Below are positions 1-11,074 of a DNA stretch of 64,000 nucleotides, piece by piece. Position numbers and translations under genes: made by a program. Below the pieces are notes generated by a model. That model had not been told where the DNA came from. It saw nothing but the letters and a program-made list of their open reading frames with translations, and made no database searches. Position 1 is the first letter of the stretch; every line of letters begins with the position of its first letter. This DNA is from Phialocephala subalpina. Its lineage: Eukaryota > Ascomycota > Leotiomycetes > Helotiales > Mollisiaceae. Location: contig FJOG01000002.1 of the NCBI GenBank assembly GCA_900073065.1, forward strand, positions 996,652 through 1,060,651, read 5' to 3'.

Positions 1-1669
1 CAACCCCAGCTTTACACTTCGTAGCCAGGAATACGAAATACTAGTCCTGAATGGAGCTGCCGAAGACTTCTCCTCCCCCGCCTGCCATCGAAGGGGAAGA
101 ATCGAGGGACTGCTTGTGCAGCCCGAAGAACCGCGGTTGTCAACACGAGTTTGCACAGCATCGACGCTGAACACGGCCTCGAATGAAACTCGACTAAACA
201 CAGCTTGATGCAGCTTCTTTTCTCGACGTGTTGCATTACCACGGAAGCCTGCCTCCTGAGCATTTGCTTTGGTCGAACAAGTAACCCCAGAATGGGGGTA
301 GCAGTGCTCAAAGTCGCGGCTCGAAGTCAACGCAGACTATTCACTTGCGGGAATCACCACTGGCATTGTCAAAGTCATATTGTTCTGGTTTGAGAACTCC
401 AAGCTTACCATTCTTGACAGAGATCTTTCCAAAGCCGATACCTCTCTCAGTTTCTACGAACAGGTCTTGCACAACTTCCGCTACTACTGGCGCGGTCGAT
501 GCCTGCCAGACACCTTGTTGACTATACCGTTGGACTTCTCTCAATGCCAACTGCATCGCTAGACTCATGAATATTTTCTTGAGGTGTGAATCTCTGCGAG
601 TTATTCTCCTTGAGACCACATACTGGAAGTACTTCAGCTGATGTTGCTATCGTTCTTGGCAGCTTTGACCTTTGATTCGACCTGGCCACGGCAAGGTAAG
701 ACTCCAAACTCGTCAAAGCAACCGGCTTCCTTCATCTCTACCTACCTCCTTCATCTCGCACGAAGGGCCTGCATGGCACATGCTGTTTGGATCAGGTTGG
801 ATCAGGTTGGGCCACTTCACACAAATGAGGTCTTGCTCACGGCTCAGCAAGGACGGAGCATACTATCAATATATCGACGAAGGCTATCTACACATGGTCT
901 TCGGAGTCTGCAAATATAGGATAAGATTCCGATGTAGTTGGGAAACAACTGGCCAACTCCTCACCTTTTGCTCCAACAAAGCCACCATACTGGCGAGAAC
1001 ATGTAACCACACGGGTTTGGGAGCCGTGCTTCGAAGGAGTCCGTAACAACTTGGCATTTCTTACTTTCTCGGGCTGAATAGCTCTACAAGAGGTGCTTCT
1101 CTTATCTGGCCGTCTCTTTTCCCACGTTTCTACGATATTTTCTTCTTTGGAAAACTCGCTGTTCTTTACATATCAGAGGCTCTGCTTCATGATATATCCA
1201 ATTCAGCAATTCCTTCTAGAAGCCCCTTCATGTTTTCAATTCCATATGTTCACAACGTCGTAGGCAAATGCCAACAAGACCTAAGGAATAATCAACGATT
1301 GCACAGAAGCTTCCTCTGAAGTCTTGTCGAGTTGTACACATTTTGTAAGGACTTGCAGGGAGCTCCTGTATTGGCTCCAGCCTTGAAACTGTATGCAAAG
1401 CAAGTACTTTGTGTCTCATGAGACTGATGGCCTATTCGAGCTTGGACGTACGCGGCGGCTTCCGAATTCGACGGAGCCAGGGAAGCCTAGAGAAACCTAG
1501 CTGATTGATGAAACTGCTCCAACTTCTGCACAAATTCATGTATTGGAGCTAAACAAACAACTTCCCAATTTCCATACGTGACATTGTCGTCTCTTGTACA
1601 TTTGACATAATCTATGATACAATTCTGCAAATCGTGGTGTATATCTCATCTACACATCTACATCCATCC
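1..1669. other. No supportable gene at left edge
   Basis: I see no recognisable protein family, RNA gene or repeat here. Open frames on both strands are short and lack a convincing exon chain. The minus-strand frame at 341-619 reads protein-like over its last 50 codons, but I do not recognise it and no flanking exon extends it. The 3' end of ATP12 lies just to the right. Confidence 0.5.
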
Positions 1670-2879
1670 TCAAGCCTTCTCCCCTGAAACCAACAGCACC
1701 ACGCTTCCCAACTGCCTCCTCACATCCTCCCGTTCGACGTCGTGAGTATCTTCAACAGCCCCCCACATACCTATCTGCCAATCCACCTCCAAACTCGCCG
1801 CCTTCGCCGCCTCCTCAACACCAAACACCTCCTCCGTCTCCCCCTTAAGATGCCTCAACTCCGGACTCCACTCAACCAACAACCTCACTGCCCCCAAAAG
1901 CCCTTTTCCTGCAAGAACCCCCCTCTCCAACCCGGCCAGCTCAAAAGCCGGCAACCCACTAATCCACCCTCTAATAACATCCCTCGTCATCTGCGGCTGA
2001 CTCCTCGGCATAATACTCCCCTCCTCCAACACCGGGTAGATCTCAACACCAGGCCAAACCCTCTCTGTCAAAAACCCTATAATCCCCCTCGCAGTCCTCA
2101 TCTGAATACTCCTCAAACTCTCTTTTCGTGATACATGAACATCATACCCGGGTGGATCAGCAACCGGTTCCTCCGCCCAACATAACAACGAATCTGTGTC
2201 TAGATATCGCATTACTGTGTTCGTGATTCCCTTGCGGATTTCTCCGGATTTGGAATCGTCGTCTTGGATGTCGAGAGCTCGGGAGACGAGGGAGGTGAGG
2301 GGGATGAGGTGGTGTTTTAATGCTTGTTGGGCAGAGACTAGGAGGTCCCATTCTAAAGCGATGGCTGAAGCGAGGTGCGGTTTGTGATGAGGGATTGTTA
2401 GGACTTCTTTGGTTGGGCGTCGAAGAGGGCGAGTATCAAGGAGCACTTGGAGACCGTCTGTACCACACAGCAACGTTAAAAAATGTTCAAAGCTATAAGA
2501 TACGTTCAAGAACATAAGATGAAAGAAGAAGCTGTGAAGAAAACATACCATCGACTTGCTTAACATGCACATGTTTCCAAAACCTCTTCGTCTTCGCTGA
2601 CCCTCCACCACTACCCGCAGCCACAGCCCTCAAATCTTGACCCCTCTTCAACAACTCCGCTTGCTTCCTCCGTCTCGCAACTCGTGAATCCACATGTTCG
2701 GCACTTGCTATCGGAGCTGAAGGCGGAGGCCCAGAGGCTGTGATGGAGGCGACCGTGGCGGGACTCGCTGGAGAGTTGTGTAGGCATCGTTGAGAGAAGG
2801 CTGACGGTCTGCGAAGACCGGAGCAGCTGCGGAGAGCTTTTGAGCTGTCGGGGAAGGGTAATTGGGATATTCGCTTCAT
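1670..2879 (-). CDS. ATP12: ATP12, mitochondrial F1-ATPase assembly chaperone
   Basis: Atp12 binds the F1 alpha subunit in the mitochondrial matrix and is needed to build the F1 sector of ATP synthase. There are two exons, 2549-2879 and 1670-2457, with a 91-nt intron (GTATGT...ACAG) that splits an Asp codon, giving 372 residues. The family core is clear: KRFWKHVHVK, then a Leu-Leu-Asp-Thr-Arg-Pro stretch and AIALEWDLLVSAQQALKHH. The N-terminus from the chosen Met is rich in Arg and Ser and lacks acidic residues at first, as expected of a matrix presequence. An in-frame Met at 3065 would add 62 residues, but that extension looks like 5' UTR. The length fits fungal Atp12 proteins (about 330-390). 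The gene ends about 50 nt from a block of pyrimidine-rich downstream sequence and is tail-distant from any neighbour. Confidence 0.93.
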
Positions 2880-3154
2880 GGTTGATGATGTGCGTTGCTG
2901 GCTGGACTTTTTGGAGAATATCAGTTTGTAAAGCCTCGCCTCAGTCTCTGCTCGTATTCTCGGATAAGTCCGAACATGTTTCGACGAATCACGATCGAGC
3001 AATGATGCTTCAACCAATTTCACAGTCAAGGAAGGCTGAGGAGGATATCTGGCACTTGTACTCATACTCTTTACTAGAACTTTATACAGAAACGTATCGC
3101 TAAACGAATCAATGCCTCATACGCTATGTGCTTTGTATACAGACACAGCCGTAT

Positions 3155-6100
3155 CTAGAAAATCTCCTCTACTTGCTTCCATGCCTCCCCTGTGATGGCC
3201 TTTTCTCTCTCCTTCCAGTACTTGCCATTGAATTGCCAGTACGATTCACCAGTGATCGGACACTTCGCCTTGTGGAACCAATGCGGGACGAACTCCTCAC
3301 CCTTGGCCTCACGCTCGCGCCTCTTAGCACGTTGCTTCTCCTCAACTCTGTTCTTCTCCGTAGCAGCAAAATCGTATCGACCGTCCTCCATAGCCCGCTG
3401 ATCGGGTCTCAAACGAGTGTCTGTTGGCGCAAGCCAGGGTTCTAGCTTCTCATTTATATCATTCAACGTGACGACGAATGGTGTGAGATTGAATGGAATT
3501 CCGCTTGGCCGAGCATTGGCTTCCCACACTACGAATGCTTGATGTGGGTCGCTCACGCTACCTCTATGGTGGGAAGGTCCTTTGGGCTCCTCAATAGCAG
3601 CTTCGTATCCAGGCGTGAGGCGCGCATAGATCTTGTTGTTCCAGCGCCCTCCCATTGAGAACCGTGTCTGCCCAGAAGCATCGTTGACACGGCCCGCAAT
3701 TTGATATGCGCTGCTTGCCTTCCACCCACGGGGCTTGAAGTCAAGCACACATGATTCACCTGTAGTCCAATTCTTAACTTCCATAGGTCCGTAGTTATCG
3801 ACGGTAGGGGATCCAGTGATGATACCAATGACTGAAGACGTGACCTTCTTCCAGGTGTACATTTCCTCTTTACCTCCAGCGGAGCGCAGTTTCAAGAACC
3901 AAGTACCAAGAGGGTTGATATCGAAGGATTTTCCGTAGAACTTAGACTTGACAGCAGACTCGCCATAGTATGTCCATTTAGGACTCTCGGCCCAAGCAGC
4001 ACCAACCGGAGGGTGATGGCTAACTTGCTCGATGAAGAAGCGATAATTCTTATCAGGTCGTACGTATTCAAAGGTCTCACCCAAAAGAGGATTGAAAGGC
4101 TTCGCGACTCTTCCAATTGTCGAGGCATATTCACTTGCAGCAAAAGCCGCGACATACACCATGCGCTCGGTAGGATCAGTCCGGTCAGCCGCAAAGTCGA
4201 GAAGGTCAGCATACTCCATGTCTTCAGCACAACGTTGTAGTAGAGATGTAGGCTCGTTGAAAGACACAGGAAGGGTCATCTTGGTCATATCCTTGCCGAT
4301 CATGGACTTGAGAATACTCTGTAGATTTTGTAAGTAAACGTGCAATCACAGCAAGGAAATATGACATACCCAGAGAGATATCTTTGGCCTATCATCGGCG
4401 TCCATTTTTAGACGCTTTCTAATGCCATCTTCATAACCTCGGAATGAAGGACTGAGATCAAGACCGTCAATCTTCACGTCTTCCTTCTTCTCATCATACT
4501 GGAATGGCGGTGGGCTTGATAGCGGCATCATACGGGCAACTTGGATATCCCCTGCGTCTACTGCGTCAAAGAACTCGTCATCATCCTCTGAATCAGTGTC
4601 CGAGAGGGGCCCAACTTCCGCCAGGATCGCTTGACGTCGAAGGGAGCTTTTGGCTGTAGATTTCCGTCGGAGTCTTGCCGTTCCATCTTTGTTGAGGGCA
4701 ACCTCGTCCAGGGCGTCTTGGAACTCCTCGGCTTTCGATGACAGCTCACCCCTGCTCTCTGGTCGACTGGCGACAGCAATACTGCCCTCAATAACCTCAC
4801 GCAGAGCCCGCTTTGTCAACTTGCGCTTTTCCTCGGCTTCACCCACTTTAGCTTCTAGCACCTCCTGCTCGCGAGCAACTTGTGCCATGCTATCCTCCCA
4901 CATTCGTCTCATATCAGCCTCACGATCAAGGCGGTATTGCCAATAAGCGTCTCTGTCTTTCGAGATCTTTAGGAGGTCGCCTACCAATCCCTTTAGATTT
5001 CGTATCGAAGAATCATAGGTCTGGACAGCTTGCATGGCAACAGGATCCGAGATGTACAGGCTAGGGTTCTTTGTCTGCTCAGCTTGCAGAGCGGCATTGA
5101 CTTGTCCCAACATGTCCAGTTGCAATTTCGCTGATTGGGCAGTGATGTCGAAAGCATCTTTGCTTGCTGGTGCTTCTCGATCGCTAGATCCGTCCCCATA
5201 CTCGTCATCATCGTCGCCATCACCATCGGTCGGTTGAGGGCCAACATTGCTGTTAACTTTCGTGACATCACCCATGAAGCTTGGTTCGTATGAACCATAT
5301 GCTGTGCCTTCGTCGTCATCTGCCACGCTTCCACTGGCGAACGCAACTTTTTGACTTGCTAATTTGCTAGAGCTGGGGACCGGGTGTAGTCGAGTCGTCT
5401 GTGTGCTGTTTCGTCGAGTGTCAACAAGACTTGTTGTTTCACTTCCTAACATTTCAGAAGAAGACTCTTTCGTAGCGACAGATCCGTGTTCAGCTTTTGC
5501 TTGTCGGAGAAGCTCGGCGCTCTTCTGCCTTTGCCTATCCTCTTCCTTCGCCTGGTCTTTCGTCCATTGGATTGAGTTGTTGAGCGCCCAGAACCATCTC
5601 TTCGCTTCGACTTCGTGATTCGCCTTGAGATGGTACTTGACAGAGGACTTGCCAATGATGTCGAACTTCGTCTTCTCGGTCGGGTCCATATTGAGTTTTG
5701 CTATCTTCATGTTGATGGCTCCTCGACATGCTGAGCCTGCATCATCCTGATGCTTGTAGTAACTCATAACTCCGTCCTCTAGCACGAACCATCTCAATTG
5801 ATAGCCTTTCCGATAATTCGTCCACTTCTTGAGATAACCCTTCATCTCACGACCTTCCTTACCAGCAAGCGCATCACCAGGAGTAGCATTCAGAGCACCT
5901 TGCTGCTGGGCATTACCCAACACAGCCTTCTCTTGAATGCCTCGTTGGGCAGCAACTGCTGCTGGCGAGCGTTTGAGCATGGCCCTCGTATTGTCATCCT
6001 TGGTGACATCTTGAGGTAGCTTCCCTCTGCGATCTCGTCGGAAGGGATCTGCACCGTGGAGGAGCAACACCTGGATGAGGGCAGTGTTCTTCTTTCGTGC

Positions 6101-6979
6101 GGCCTCGTGCAACAAAGTACCACCAGCTTGGACGATAGTGGGATCCGAGGCGAACTCCCCGCCATTGATGTCCAAAACCATCTTCACTCTTGGCTCCTCT
6201 AAAACTTCACTCAATGTCTTGTAATCACCCTGCGACACCAAAGCCTGTACTTGTCGTATCTTACTGTCGACAAAAATGGACCTGGAGAGCTGGAGCTGCT
6301 GGAAAATATCTGGGGTACGGGCGAGGTCAAGTGGCAAACGTCCCTGATAGTTGGCAATCGAATCATTGACTCCTGGCTGCTCCAATAGCAATCGCACAAT
6401 CTGTCCTCGTCCTTGCTGTGCTGCGAGATGCAAAGCGGTGTTCCCCTCCTTATCTCTTGCATTAACGTCGATTGTCCCAGCTCCATCGGACAACACATAT
6501 TCGACAACCGGCAGCTCAGCGCATTGTATGGCCAAGTGAAGTATGCTCGTATCCTCGAGACCGCCCGATGACCCAGTTGCACTAGATATGCTCAATCGAC
6601 TTCCGTCGGCAGAATCACGTATCGCTTTCGAAATCGATGCTGTGTCCCCGCTTCGCAATGCTTCGAAGATTCGGAACTTCTTCACTGAAGCCTCAATCGA
6701 TACCGTCTTGTCTTGTGGTGGTGGAGCAGGAGGTGCCATCGTTCGCGATGGTGTGTGTAAATTCGAACTCGATCTCATCAAGCCCGCAGTGCCAGTGGAT
6801 GGTTTTGGGGCATGCCCCCTCGACGCCGAATGAGCTGCTGAAGCTGGCGAAGGGGTCGCGATTGGCAGAGAAGTTGACGACCCCTCGTTTGACGAATCCT
6901 CCTCGTCCTTTCCTCTTTTTCGTTGCAGCTTGGAAAGGGCAGACGACTTGCTGCGCTTGTGACTAAGTAACAACGCCAT
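3155..6979 (-). CDS. Oxysterol-binding protein, Osh1/Osh2 type (ankyrin-PH-FFAT-ORD)
   Basis: A lipid-transfer protein predicted to move sterol or PI4P at membrane contact sites. The two exons are 4371-adjacent: 4370-6979 and 3155-4318, separated by a 51-nt phase-0 intron (4319-4369); the product is about 1257 residues. Domains in order: basic N-terminus, ankyrin repeats at about 143-225 and 287-325, PH domain at about 379-475 (KGYLKKW...RWFVLEDG), coiled/acidic linker, an FFAT-like motif at 802-808 (EFFDAVD after an acidic tract), and a C-terminal OSBP domain with the family signature EQVSHHPP at about 967-974. The order and length match yeast Osh1 (1188) and Osh2 (1283). The start at 6979 was chosen because the protein before it, from an upstream Met at 7090, does not look like family sequence. 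Position 7 of the FFAT core is Asp instead of Glu. Confidence 0.95.
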
Positions 6980-8822
6980 TGTGAGTAAGATTTCTAGCAG
7001 TGAGGTCCTACGCAGTAACCGCCCAAGCAAAGAAGGTACGAAGGACAATATATTGTCTCCTGAAAACGGGCAATGCCGGGGTCTGCTCACCTCTCAGCTG
7101 TCTCCGCCATCCTGATAGTAGTCTGCGACTGTTCTCCGATTTATTCGAGCAAATCGGCGATACTGGACTCGAAACTCGGATCCAGATTCATGCGCGGGGG
7201 ATAAGAGGCCAGCGGTAACCTTTTCTTTCAAGACCCGCAGAGGAGCAGCTGCGAAACAAAGTTGGTGTGAAAGAAAGCTTTCTGCTCGCGGGTGGTGTTA
7301 CGGCGCAAGGCACCACCTGGAGGGAAAGAAATGTTGTACAATTCAATGCAAGCACGTTGAGCTTCCTGGCCTTGTATCCACTTTCTTAGGATCAACACAA
7401 ATGACGTTAGCGAGAGTTCGACGGCTGCCTTAAGGCGACAAGGCGTGAATGCTTTGATCAGATTGGCGTTGGCTAGCCGGGCCGAACTAGGAGAGAAATC
7501 TTCACCGAATTACCAATCAAAGATCGCCAAAGTCCAATCGCGTGCAAGCGTGTGAGAACAGAAAGGGGGGCAGGAAACCTCCTTCCGACATCTCACTCCG
7601 TGACCATGAGGTTACCATCATATATATATTTTTTGGATTCTTCAATATGACTAGAAGTACGAAGAATACGAAACAGACGCGTAACATCGGATTGCCAACA
7701 CTCTGCGCAACAGGCGCATTGAATGATTGAATGTCACTGTCAGACGCCACTGAAGATTCACCAACGAGGAGTTACGGGACTTGAGTTCGCCTCCCAGCTA
7801 AAGATTAACTTCTCACCCAGGTACAGACCATCGGCGGATTTAAGGTAAGCTTCCGTTGCTAGAGAATGGGGTACCATATCTCACCTGACCCTAGAAGCCT
7901 TTGAAAAAATACAATGGTCGTTACAGTGGCCTTATATTACCAAAACGAGCAAAGCTCTCAACACCAAAGGAGACTATGAAGAAGCAACAAAGTCTCAAGG
8001 AAAGCTTACAAGTCCGAGGCCGACAGAACTTCTTCTTCGGCGTATATATTCCGCCAATGCCTCTTCTTCATCTCTCGCCGCGTAGATGAGTGACGCGAAG
8101 AGCCCAATCGCATACCCTCTTGCACGGCCAAACACAACAAAGCCATTTTGTCATCAAGACCTTGCACCACCCAGTGCGTTGATCTCGTACCTTACGTGGA
8201 GAACGTTGCACTGCCACCACAACTTCAGCGCTTGCTGTTCGACAAGACTTCGGAAAGACCGGACCAGATCGGATCCGAAACCACTCGGCATCCAGTCCGA
8301 CTACCCTCGCTACCCCTTTCAGCCTTTCGACGGACACCTTACAAATATGGCATAGCTAGCGCTACCAGCACTGCCCCCTTCATTATTACATGGGGCCCCG
8401 CACTGGTAGGGCTAGAGATTGAGAATGGATAAGAAAAGATGGATTCGATCCTCTAGAGGGACAAACTTATCAGACTTTCGACTTCGACTTGAACGACGAC
8501 CTCGGTCTTGAGCGGAGGTTATCATGTCAGCAGTTCACGTATGGACAGATCTGGATGTTCCAAACAACATCCACATTTCACTGCTCTTACAGTCTCCTAT
8601 TTCCTCCAGTACTTGTACAGTTCTCTTTATTTCTTAATCTGCTTCTCTCTTTTTTCTGCAACATTTCGTTAAGAAGTTTCTGCTTGCTTTCTAGCTCTAT
8701 TAAGAAGGTCGCTTGAAGGACATACTTCCTGTTGCATGTGTCAGTGTACGAATTGGCTTGATCACTCAGTGTAAGATGTGCCCCGCAGGAGGAAGTTGGC
8801 GTCTGTGACCTGAGCCTCCAAA
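6980..8822. other. Gene-free stretch upstream of OSH gene
   Basis: I see no supportable gene. The first few hundred bases left of the stretch must hold the OSH promoter. Frames at 7517-7750 and 8068-8432 are short and low in coding character. An AT-rich patch near 7620 (TATATATATTTTTTGG) is the only compositional oddity. Confidence 0.5.
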
Positions 8823-8904
8823 TTACATCCTTGAGTCGATGACTTCGCAACGCGGCTCTGGGTCTCGCATTTCGGGAAGTGATTGACATGTGGGCTGTTT
8901 GAGG

Positions 8905-9141
8905 TCATTGAAGACTGGTCTTGTTGGGCGTTGCGGAGCGGATCCGTTGCTGGAATTGCCAATTTTTCCAGCCTCGAGATCTACATCGTCTGCCGACTGA
9001 GCTCGTGTGCTCCTTATGGACAGCTTTCTTGCCTTGTTGTGCGACCTTCCCAGCTTCTCGAAGCACAGCCAGTCTTTCACCAAGCACAGTCGAATGGAAA
9101 CCACTGCATCTTGCCAAGCCAGCTTCCAAGACATGCTTCAC
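8905..9141 (-). pseudogene. SND1/Tudor-SN-like fragment, disabled
   Basis: Reading the minus strand, this frame gives LEAGLARCSGFHSTVLGE followed by an Ala/Lys-rich helix and HKEHTSS. That matches the stretch of fungal SND1 (staphylococcal nuclease repeats plus Tudor) where a nuclease repeat ends, around the LL.EGLARC...HST.LG motif. No Met, splice sites or continuation make a gene, and the neighbouring SND1-like sequence lies 1.1 kb away at 10240-10375 with a PEX7-like piece between. Best read as a decayed, rearranged fragment. The identity comes from remembered family motifs only, so a search would be needed to fix the exact repeat. Confidence 0.6.
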
Positions 9142-9909
9142 GATTACCCGCCGGCTATCGAGAGGCCGTTATACTAGGGAATCATCAGTCCCAGGGCGCC
9201 CGCCAACCCACCCCCTCCTTGGACTGAAGCAATAATCTGGGTACTGATTAAGCAGACAGCTTTCGCATTGCGAGTGCTTCCAGATGTGAGCATAACGGCA
9301 GCGAGGTCATACAAACCCTTGTGTCCCTTCGTAAAAACCGACAGGCCATTATAATCGATAGTATGGAAACGATTTCTTCCCCGTGGACATCTGCCGAGGA
9401 CCGATGTTCAAGAATACGTTAGTGAATCTTCCTGATATTGCCAAAAGCCACAAAAGTCCACAACTTCAAGCGTCGATATCAGCAAGAAGGCCCCTAAGCG
9501 GTTGCACCAAACTAAATTAGAGTGCTGAGCCGTTACTCCCTCAACAGCTCGAAGAATCGAGACCTTGCGCGCCATGAATTCCGCGCTCGAGTAAGGACAA
9601 TGGTCTGTCCTCTGCGCACACAGAAAATTCCGCAGGCTTCCCGGAGCGAGTGCTGCAAGTGACCGTCAGAACCAATTGGAATGTCATATTTTAGATTAGG
9701 GATCGGGCGATGTTATTTTTTTGACTCGCTCGGCAGCTTATGAGAAATTTATATGTGGTTATTCATCGGTTTGAGGTGGCTTTGGTTGGTTCAAGGGTTG
9801 AAGGAGGTAGGCTTGGGTCTCCTCGGGGAGATGGTCGAGAAGGTTTAGTGAATTGGGGAGTAGTCTGCTGTGGCTTGACTTGGCATTGACCCAGAGCGTT
9901 ACCAACAGA

Positions 9910-10185
9910 TCCCGACCTGGTGCGCTCATGGTCTGAAGAACCGTCGGACCAAACACGAGCAGTCATATCGTAGCTACCGGAGATGACAATGCCGCCCAAG
10001 TGGGGGGATCAAGACAGCTTGTGGACTGCGAAGTTGTGACCTCGGAGAATTGCGACTCGTCCAGCCTTTAGGTCTCTATGTCGAAGGGGATGAGTTGATC
10101 GACCTCAGCAGTTGCGATGACAGTGTCTCTGCACTTGTTCCAGTCCTGTGTCGGGCTACCGACTTGGTTCAGCAGGTTAGCGCCC
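9910..10185 (-). pseudogene. PEX7-like WD40 fragment, disabled
   Basis: The minus strand reads QDWNKCRDTVIATAEVDQ, then, after a stop, GRVAILRGHNFAVHKLS, another stop, SPHLGGIVISGSYDMTARVW. These are consecutive strands of the late WD40 repeats of peroxin-7, the import receptor for PTS2 cargo: DWNKY..., VATAGVD..., the RGHE(Y/F)AVRK...WSPH segment and SASYDMT.RVW. Two in-frame stop codons fall inside the conserved part (one in place of the usual Trp before SPH), and downstream the frame dissolves into Pro/Ser-rich sequence. So it cannot make a functional receptor. It lies inside SND1-like fragments on the same strand. Confidence 0.7.
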
Positions 10186-10239
10186 GCCGAATTCTCTCGA
10201 CATCTTCCGAGAAATCAAAGTCTTTGGGAGTGTGGTGGA

Positions 10240-10510
10240 AAAGTGTGCCGTGTCTCAGATGCTTCTCGGTCGCAATGAGTTGGCCTTGTGGACTGAGGCT
10301 AGGCCATGGATTTCAAGGTTGACCTCTCGTTGTAACAATCTGCTCTCGACAAACATTCGAGCTGCATACACCTCAGATACACGGCCTCTACGGACGACCA
10401 GTCTCACATTGGCATTTGCACCCTCCCAATTGACTTTCCCTTCAGACCCAATTTGCTTCGTTCGTCGAAATCAACGTACAAATCGTGCACTTCGACAATC
10501 AAGTCATCTG
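10240..10510 (-). pseudogene. SND1-like fragment with frameshifts
   Basis: The minus strand reads EVYAARMFVESRLLQREVN followed, after a one-base shift, by LSPQGQLIATEKHLRHG. In SND1 the motif FVE.RLLQR.V....LGLSP..QLIA..KHP.G is the end of one nuclease repeat, and the next expected motif (LL.EGLARC) is found at 8905-9141. Upstream, in two frames, lies DDLIVEVHDLYVDFDERSKL and a Val/Arg-rich strand that I cannot place. At least two frame changes are needed, so this is not coding. Confidence 0.55.
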
Positions 10511-10639
10511 GAAGATTCAACCTTCATCGTCGAGTCCTTCTGCCGACTGCACACCTCCAGCGGGGCTAACCATAGTCGGTGGGTATATGGAGAGGTGGGC
10601 CGGCCAGGTCTTGCACCCTTCATCCGCGAGACTTGGCGT

Positions 10640-11074
10640 ATCATTTGAGATTTGAGCAAGGACCTAGAGGACGACGTAGATGAAGATCAATCTACCACAT
10701 CTCTTCTCGACATACGCACGTGCGCTGCCCGATCGTTTGTTGTTTTCCACATAGTAGCAACGTACTCGTATGCGGCCAGTTTGGCATCAGCAGCCCAAGT
10801 TGGGCGCTGTTGTCGTTGTTGCTGGCTTGGCTCACCACCACCCATAGCATGGGTCGTCAGTGAATCTGTACTTCTTCATCAGGCGGTCAACACGAGCAAA
10901 ACGAAGCTGTTGCTGGACACGACTGAGGGGGGTGGCAAGAACCTTGTAGGGGTCTGAAAAGGCATAGGCGTTGAGCTCTGCGAGGAGAGTATTGTACGAA
11001 CTGACATGAAGGTCCTCAATAGTGTGCCGAGCGTGAAGTCCGCTGCCGCCACCCTCACCGACAGCGTATGACAT
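10640..11074 (-). pseudogene. Unidentified degenerate coding fragment
   Basis: The minus strand carries two helix-rich, protein-like stretches in different frames: one containing SYNTLLAELNAYAFSDPYK and RFARVDRLMKKYRFTDDP (10832-11074), the next containing RPTWAADAKLAAYEYVATMW (about 10700-10830). They join only if one base is skipped near 10845. I do not recognise the family. It is on the same strand as, and immediately upstream of, the SND1-like and PEX7-like pieces, which suggests a single block of captured or decayed genes. Confidence 0.35.
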
